A DNA stretch of 64,000 nt from Zygnema cylindricum (taxonomy: Eukaryota > Streptophyta > Zygnematophyceae > Zygnematales > Zygnemataceae): NCBI GenBank assembly GCA_037447655.1, contig JBBHKE010001131.1:125475-189474 (forward strand). The letters run 5' to 3'. Positions 58,032-64,000 of this stretch are shown here, piece after piece. Within the stretch, counting starts at the first letter, position 1, and each line of letters begins with the position of its first letter. Below the pieces are notes generated by a model. The model saw only the letters and a program-made list of their open reading frames with translations, was not told the origin of the DNA and did not search any database. The translations under genes and the position numbers were made by a program.

Positions 58032-58109
58032 GTTTGGATGTTTGATCGTAGTTACAAAAAGGATTGAAGTCATGAAAGAATCAAGGTCGAAGTCAAAGTT
58101 TTACACGAA

Positions 58110-58331
58110 ACGGTCAGTTTGTCAAAAACCGATGTGAATTTATCAAAAGAAGGTCTGTTTCTCGAAAAAAGGTGCAAATTTATAAAAAAAATGTGAGTTT
58201 TTCGAAAAAAGGTGTGAATATATAAACAAATTGAGTTTTAAAGTTTTACGAAAATATACACTTTCAAGACAGCCACAAAGTCGTGTCCACGTCACTCCGT
58301 CAGAAATACGTCATCTGTACTAGCGGCTGTC
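58110..58331. repeat. Dispersed repeat, copy 2
   Basis: Same sub-repeats and tail as 55041-55246. Confidence 0.8.
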
Positions 58332-58722
58332 AACACCATCTTTGATAGCACGACAGCAACCGGTAGAAAATACAGATTTGTTAATATGGTCGACCGTTCA
58401 GCTTCAGCTCTGACGGACCGTTTGCCAGGCGAGCCTAGCCTCCCTTTCTGTTTTTTTGTGTGCCGTTTCCGTAGCCGTTGGATGCCCAACAAAAACGTCC
58501 GTGCCGCTCAGTGTACGGACAAATATGACTGACAGCTCACTCTACTGCCGCGCTAGACTCAACACCATTTGTCAGCAAACTATCCAACTATCGGCCCGTG
58601 GAGCACTTCGAGATTTCATTTGCGTGGTTCACACATTAAAAAGGGGAAAACGGTATGGTATGAAAACGATACTTTTTTTTGTCCGCCGTGAACTGTCACG
58701 TGACACTAGCCTACGTCAACTA

Positions 58723-58800
58723 CACCGCGAATCGTTATTAGCGTTGAGAAATTATTAGTGTTAAAAATTAATTAGGGTTATTAACACTAACTACGATTTT
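58723..58800 (+). mobile_element. CACCGCG-family left end upstream of the transposase
   Basis: CACCGCGAATCGTTATTAGC preceded by TA (58721-58722), and about 60 bases shared with 47293-47351. No right end before the window closes; it may be the left terminus of the transposon encoding the transposase at 60091. Confidence 0.65.
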
Positions 58801-60090
58801 TACTTTAAAAAAAAAAAAGTTTAACACTAATTGATCTATAATTCTAATTTAGGTACGACAGATCTGCCATCAGGATCTTCACAGTAAAATAAGTAAAAGT
58901 ACATTATCTGACAAATCGTACACTGTCGCGACCTTGACTCTAATTTTTGCATAACTCTAATTTGGGTTATTGCGCGAATAATTATTACGCCACCCATATC
59001 TTTACACTAAAATATGTAGAGGTACAGGACTCTGAAATCGTACCCCTTCGTGTCCCTTTACTCTAATTTATTCGTATCTCTAATTTGTGTATATTTCGCG
59101 CGCGATAAATAGTATTACACTAAAAGAGGTACAAGGACAAAATATGACAACACGTACACCGTCACGTGATAATGACGTGAAGGTGCGTCGGATTTCAAGA
59201 CGCAGTTACACGTTAACGCGACATTGCATTACAACCGACATATGCTATTTTAGTTCAGTCATATGTATGAAACTTTAATGACTGTAAAGCGCTGTTTACG
59301 CTTTCGTTTCACATAACCTACATTAAATTGGGTGATTAATTGTAATATGGCTGCCGATAAGGTCTCTTAACTCGAATAAGGTCGCCGTTTGGTTGCTTTT
59401 TTAGAGTTTATGTACTCTAAAATAACACTTAACTCTAATATGGTTGTATTTCGTCAGACAAAATGAAAAACATACCATATATTAGAGTCAACGTTAATTG
59501 TAATTAAGGGTACAACGCCAACCAAACTTGATGAATTGTCGTAAGAAGGATGCCACTGGCTGTTGCTGGGTACACGTGGCTTATTGAAAACCCACGTATT
59601 TTTTAGGGCTGCTAACGAGCGTAGATAACGTTGGAAAAACCGTTTGCCATGTTCAGTACGCCCGCAGTATACCCCACGAATATTATACCGTACAATCATT
59701 AAGCTTGAGCTGTTCTCATGGCGATTTCAACAAATTCGTCGTCAACGTAAATTTTCAATTTTCCTTCCAAATTCAACCAAAATTTTGTATATTCCCGCTT
59801 TTACTGTCGCTGTTTCAACTATTGTGAAAATTGAAATCCAAACTTTCAAAATTTCCAAAACATTCATAATTTCAAATTTGAATGAAAACTTTCAGAATTA
59901 CAATTCCCTCGTTTTTTACTGATCACTTTCACTTTCACATTCACCACTTGTATTATATATACTTCGCCATGAACACAGCAATGACACTATCAACCTGTTG
60001 TCCTCAATTGTTTAGGCTGCCATTTACATATACATTGTTCTCTGTTCCACGTTCTTCCTATTTCTTTAGAGATCGTAATTATCCGAAAGT
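58801..60090. other. Leader between TIR and transposase
   Basis: About 1.3 kb, rich in CTCTAATTT words; no gene recognised. An upstream coding exon before 60091 cannot be excluded. Confidence 0.4.
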
Positions 60091-60484
60091 ATGTGGACAC
60101 TCAGGACAATATGGGGTGTCAACGCTGCCAATAATATCAACAGTCCCCAGATCTCTCCGTCTCAAACCGAGGTCGAAATTGAGAGGAACGACGTGGAGAA
60201 TGAGTTACCGAATGAGGAAGCGGGTATTGGAGAAGGGGAAACTTCACTCGACCCGGCGGCGATTGTTGATGGGTTCTTTCCATCCACTAATAATGTGAAA
60301 GGACGTCTTTGCAATAGGAAGATCCAGCATGTGTCGACTAAGGCAACTCGCATGCGAGTTATCAACTGGATGATCAACGAATGCCACATAAATGGGGAGA
60401 AAAGTCTCATTCCCAGGACCATGAAGAAGTTTCCAGAACATTTTACAGGAATTTACAGTACGAGTAAGTTTGTTTACATCCTCC

Positions 60485-60830
60485 AAGAATAAGAGTTTTT
60501 TTTTTTTTAAATGTCAGATTTTGAAGAAAGCCATTCTTTTTTGTTTGTGCCCCCCTTTTTTTTGTTTTTCTTTTTTGGGAAAAGAATAAGAGTTTTTTTT
60601 TCTTAAAAAGGTTAGATTTTCAAGAAGCCATTTTATTTATGTGCCCCCCTGTTTTTTGTTTTTCTTTTTTGGGAATAGAATAAGAGTTATTTTTTCTTAA
60701 AATGTTAGATTTTCAAGAAGCCATTTTTTTATATGCCCCCCTTTTTTCTCGTATTTTAGGAAAAGAATAAGAGTTTTCTTTTCTTAAGAATGGTCAGATT
60801 TTGAAAAAAAATCCATGAACAACTCTCACA
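60485..60830. repeat. Tandem repeat in transposase intron 1
   Basis: About 3.5 units of 87-98 bp, each starting AGAATAAGAGTTTT (60485, 60583, 60677, 60764) with GCCATTxTTTT and GCCCCCCTTTTTT blocks. Confidence 0.85.
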
Positions 60831-61357
60831 CAATCTCATTTTTTTTATTTTTTTTGTACATGATTTTTTCTCAACAGGATACATGAAGGCTAAGCGATGG
60901 TGGACAGAAAGGAGGTCAACGCTTGTAGGGATACGAGAAACAACAAGGACGCTCTCTTCCTCGGGTTTTGGGAGAAGATCGGTGGTGGTCACCAAAGCAT
61001 TGCCGGGACGAGGAAGGAAGGAAGCCGCGTGGGTATCCATTGTACATAACGAGTTAATTGAGGAATTCCACCGTTTCAAAAAAGCGGGGATGAAGATGTC
61101 AACTACAATTCTCGGGGACATCGCAAGAGACATCATAAAACAAAGGAGAGAAGACTACGGCCTAGAGTGGTTTAATAGGGACGGTTCCGAAATTCAACCA
61201 GTGATTAATAAAAGGTGGGTGCAAAGGTGTCAAGAAAAACATAACATCGTGGTGCGTGCCCAAAAAGGCAAGTTACAATGTAGCCCTGAGAAAGAGGACT
61301 ATATCGAGCGGACCGTAGCTTTTCACATGGGCGTATTAAAACGGGGGTTTGAATCCG

Positions 61358-62005
61358 GTAAGCATTCATTATCTTTATATTACTTTTATTTTTGTTTGTT
61401 CAGTTGTTTTAATATTTTTTGTTTTATTTAGGTTTATCTTACTTGTTCCCTTTTATGTAATGTAAAAGGATTTATTTTTCTGTTCTATAATTGTTGCTTT
61501 GATCTCTTATACCTTTCAAGTTTGTTTGTCACATGTTTTGTGTCTTTTTTGTTTTCCGGATTATCAGATATAGTAACAAGGTAAATTTTTAGTTTCTTAC
61601 GGTTTCTGTTTTTATTTCTTGTGTATTCTTTATTTGTTTTCTTTTTTTTATTTTTAGTTTTTGGTTTTTTTTTGTTTTTCTGTTCTGCTTTCTGTTTTCT
61701 TTCTTTGGTTTCTGTTTTCTATTTTAGTTTTTTTTATTTTTTGTTTTTTTGTTTCTGTTTTCTCTATTTCCTGTTTTTTTTCCTATTTCTATTTTCTGTT
61801 GTATTTCTTATGTGTTCTGATTTTTTGCCTGTTTACTTTCTTTGCTTTCTGTTTTATGTTTTAAGATTTTTGTGTTGTGTTTTTTGTTTTTTTTGTTTCT
61901 GTTTTCTCTCCGTTTTTTTTTTTTTTTTCTATTTTTGTTTTTTGTTTAATTTTTTATGTTTTCTAATATTTTGTTTCTTATGGTTTGTTGTCGCGTGTTG
62001 TTCAG
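61358..62005. other. T-rich intron 2 of transposase
   Basis: Almost pure T with TTTTCTGTTTTC words. The open frame across it is an artefact of composition. Confidence 0.8.
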
Positions 62006-62321
62006 GAGTCTTCAATGAAGATTTGGTGGAGAACATGGACGAAACCCATGTAATTGTTAATACCGACAATGGGAAGACATTGGGATTTCGAGGAGACGAT
62101 GTCGTCAAATACGTCGACGTTGCGGGCGGAGGTGAATCAATGACTCTCATGGTTCGTATTACAGGTGGTGTCGACGCACGGATCGAGAGCCCCATGATCA
62201 TTTTCGCAAATCGGGCCAGAAGTTATCCGATTCAAGGCCTACCCGACACTGTCCCGGGTGTGTTTTTTTTTCCCACTACACTTTTTCGCTTTCTTTTTTG
62301 ATGTTTTTTGTTTTTTATTTT

Positions 62322-62322
<1 letters not shown>

Positions 62323-62386
<64 letters not shown>

Positions 62387-62392
62387 TTCTCC
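62323..62392. repeat. (CT)n microsatellite in intron 3
   Basis: Uninterrupted TCTCTC run of about 70 bases with one CCC break. The remainder of intron 3 (to 63353) is TTTCAATTTTAG-like low-complexity sequence. Confidence 0.9.
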
Positions 62393-64000
62393 AACTCCCC
62401 CTCCCTTTTGTCGGGATGTAGGGTTTCAACCTCGATAAGACATTTATTTTGAGTAGTTAGTGGACAATCTTTGTCTATTTGTCTACATTTTCGTTTTTTC
62501 TATTTTATAATAAATATTTCTTTTTTTGAATTTCCGTTTCAATTTCGACGTCAACTTCTGTTTATCTTCAGTTTTTGTTTCAGTTGAAGTTTGTTTTTTT
62601 TTTGTTGAAATTCAATTTCCATTTTTCCTTTAATTTTGTTCTAAAATTTTGATGTGGTTCGATGTCCTTTACGGTTTTAGTTTTAAGAACTGTGTGTTTA
62701 TTCTCTCTTCCCTTTCCTTCTTCGTTTTTTTTCTTTTTCCCCAATTTTGTTTCAATTCCCTTTTTCAATTTTGGTACCATCTCTAATTTCGTTTTGTTTT
62801 CGGTTTAAGTTTCAGTTATGTTTTAATTTTGGTTTCCTTTCACTTTTAGTTTTTCCGTTACAATTTATTCTCAGATTTGATTTGAAATTCTGATCCAGTT
62901 TCAATTTTGAATTTTAGTTTCAATATTAAAGTTTAGATCAATATTCAATTTTAATTTTAATTTTAACTTCCAATTTTAGTTTCAATATTTAAGCGTAATT
63001 TCAACTTTTAGATTTAGTTTCAGTTTTCAATTTTAGTTTCAATTTTAGTTTTAGCTTTATTTCCTTATGTATTTCTATTTCCTATTTTTGTCTCGTTTTT
63101 CGTTTCAATTTTCACTTTTCGTTTTCTTTTATTAACTTTGGATTTCAAATTTACTCTCGATTTTACCTTTTACATCAAATTTTAAACTAACATTTCTTAT
63201 TTTTGACTTTAAAGCTCAAATTTGTTTATTTTTACGTTTTCATTTTTTTCCATCGATGTCTTTGAGGCAATTTTTTTCCCGAACATTTTTATTTCTCTAC
63301 TCAATTTTTCTTCTCTTTTATAGTAATAACTTTTCCATTACATCTTTTTCCAGGTGTTTGTTACCGTACCGGTCCGAAAGGGTGGAATGATAAGACGGTG
63401 TTTCCCGAATGGTTTGAAGATGGGAGGTCCTATCAAAAGGACCGGTTGGGACGAGAAAAGATTATGTTTTTGGATAACTGTGGTGGCCACAACATGTGGG
63501 ACGAGTTGGAACGGGTTTTACTCGCAAAGAACACCATCTTACGTTTTTTCCCCCCTAACGCAACGCATCTTGTGCAACCGGCAGACTCGTTTGTGATCTC
63601 AAAAATCAAGGACGTTTGGACTCGAATTTGGGTGAGTTGGAAGGCGAAAGGGATTCAGAATGGACAATGTGCAATACCCACAAGCCGTGGATGGTCCGGC
63701 AAACTAGCTGGACCCGGTAAGGCGTTTTTTTTGAAATTGGCACGAGATTCTATCTGAGAGGTGAATGGAATGAGGGACAAAAATGGGATGAGTTATGCGA
63801 GGAAGGCAATGATCCAATGTGGGTTGTCCTTACGTGACGGACGATGGGAAGAAGGCATGCTTACCCAACAATTGCAAGCTATCATCTGCAAGCACCGCAA
63901 TCACTTCGAAGGCGAGGAAGTGGAACCTCCTTGCCCAAGGGCTCGAGAATTCCTCCAAAATATTGGAGGGGCCGACAGTCACCAAGACACCATTTTAAGC

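Larger units (their letters stand above)
60091..64000 (+). pseudogene. pogo-like DDE transposase, four exons, premature stop
   Basis: Exons 60091-60463, 60878-61357, 62006-62257 and 63354 onward; all junctions are GT-AG and the joined frame is exact to TGA at 63755-63757 (502 codons). After that stop the same frame continues coding-like (GMSYARKAMIQCGLSL) to the window end, so the stop looks like CGA-to-TGA. Residues 1-284: basic, helix-rich DNA-binding region, with WVQRCQEKHNIVVRAQ as a probable helix-turn-helix. The DDE_1-type core follows: Asp296 in ENMDETHV, Asp409 in MFLDNCGGHN, Asp446 in HLVQPADSF (DD36D). Also GLPDTVPGVCYRTGPKGW. The start ATG is the first in the exon and tentative. 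Fits the Tc1/mariner-pogo group. Confidence 0.85.

Noticed and set aside
61621-62301. Long Phe-rich open frame (226 aa)
   Set aside because: The first part is T-rich intron 2 read through; only the end is exon 3 of the transposase.
62232-62429. Arg-Glu repeat protein on the minus strand
   Set aside because: Artefact of the (CT)n microsatellite.
1-64000. CRISPR arrays, operons or other prokaryotic features
   Set aside because: Spliced plant-type gene, LTR elements and plant tRNA-primed retroelements show a nuclear plant genome; no direct-repeat spacer array is present.

Overview
This is nuclear DNA of a TE-rich plant (streptophyte), not a seed-plant lineage I can name. Three observations place it. 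The only host gene is an intron-split COR413-type membrane protein, a plant cold/ABA family. The gypsy primer-binding sites (TGGTATCAAAGC, TAGTATCGGAGC) match the 3' end of plant initiator tRNA-Met. The copia primer-binding sites (GGTTATGGGCCCACC) match the anticodon arm of the same plant tRNA. The remainder is almost entirely retrotransposons, small inverted-repeat elements and the 5' part of one DNA transposon. Every retroelement reading frame seen carries stops or frameshifts.

Left part (1-17803): LTR copia elements on the minus strand. A truncated copia (gag plus LTR, 1-1377) is followed by an array LTR-internal-LTR-internal-LTR (1788-8778), in which two deletion derivatives share the middle LTR. 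That array sits inside the integrase tail of an old gypsy (1378-1787 and 8779-8853). A nearly full-length decayed copia (10451-16812, target duplication ACATA) sits inside the gag of a still older copia (9361-10450 and 16813-17803).

Middle part (17851-36061): a foldback element abuts a chromodomain gypsy (gypsy-1, LTRs 18356-18863 and 35541-36061). Gypsy-1 is split by a gag-only copia derivative on the minus strand (22743-26926, target duplication GTGCA, interrupting integrase) and by a full copia on the plus strand (28541-35000, interrupting an extra ORF after the chromodomain).

Right part (36062-64000): several TIR elements (three complete copies of a TA-flanked CACCGCG family, a Tourist-like element, a hAT-like element, and two copies of a TATCGG-rich element). 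The COR413 gene is at 41057-42993, with ABRE/G-box motifs upstream. A second, truncated gypsy (gypsy-2, 47352-52860) is followed by a copia solo LTR with a GACCC duplication. The window ends in a four-exon pogo-like DDE transposase (60091 onward) that may be the source of the CACCGCG elements.

Shared features of the copia family stand out. It appears to prime from a half-tRNA, its gag start codon lies inside the LTR, each LTR has a long hairpin near its U3 end, most carry antisense tRNA-like modules, and many carry an identical ABRE/G-box. A gag-only derivative recurs three times with what looks like the same internal deletion.
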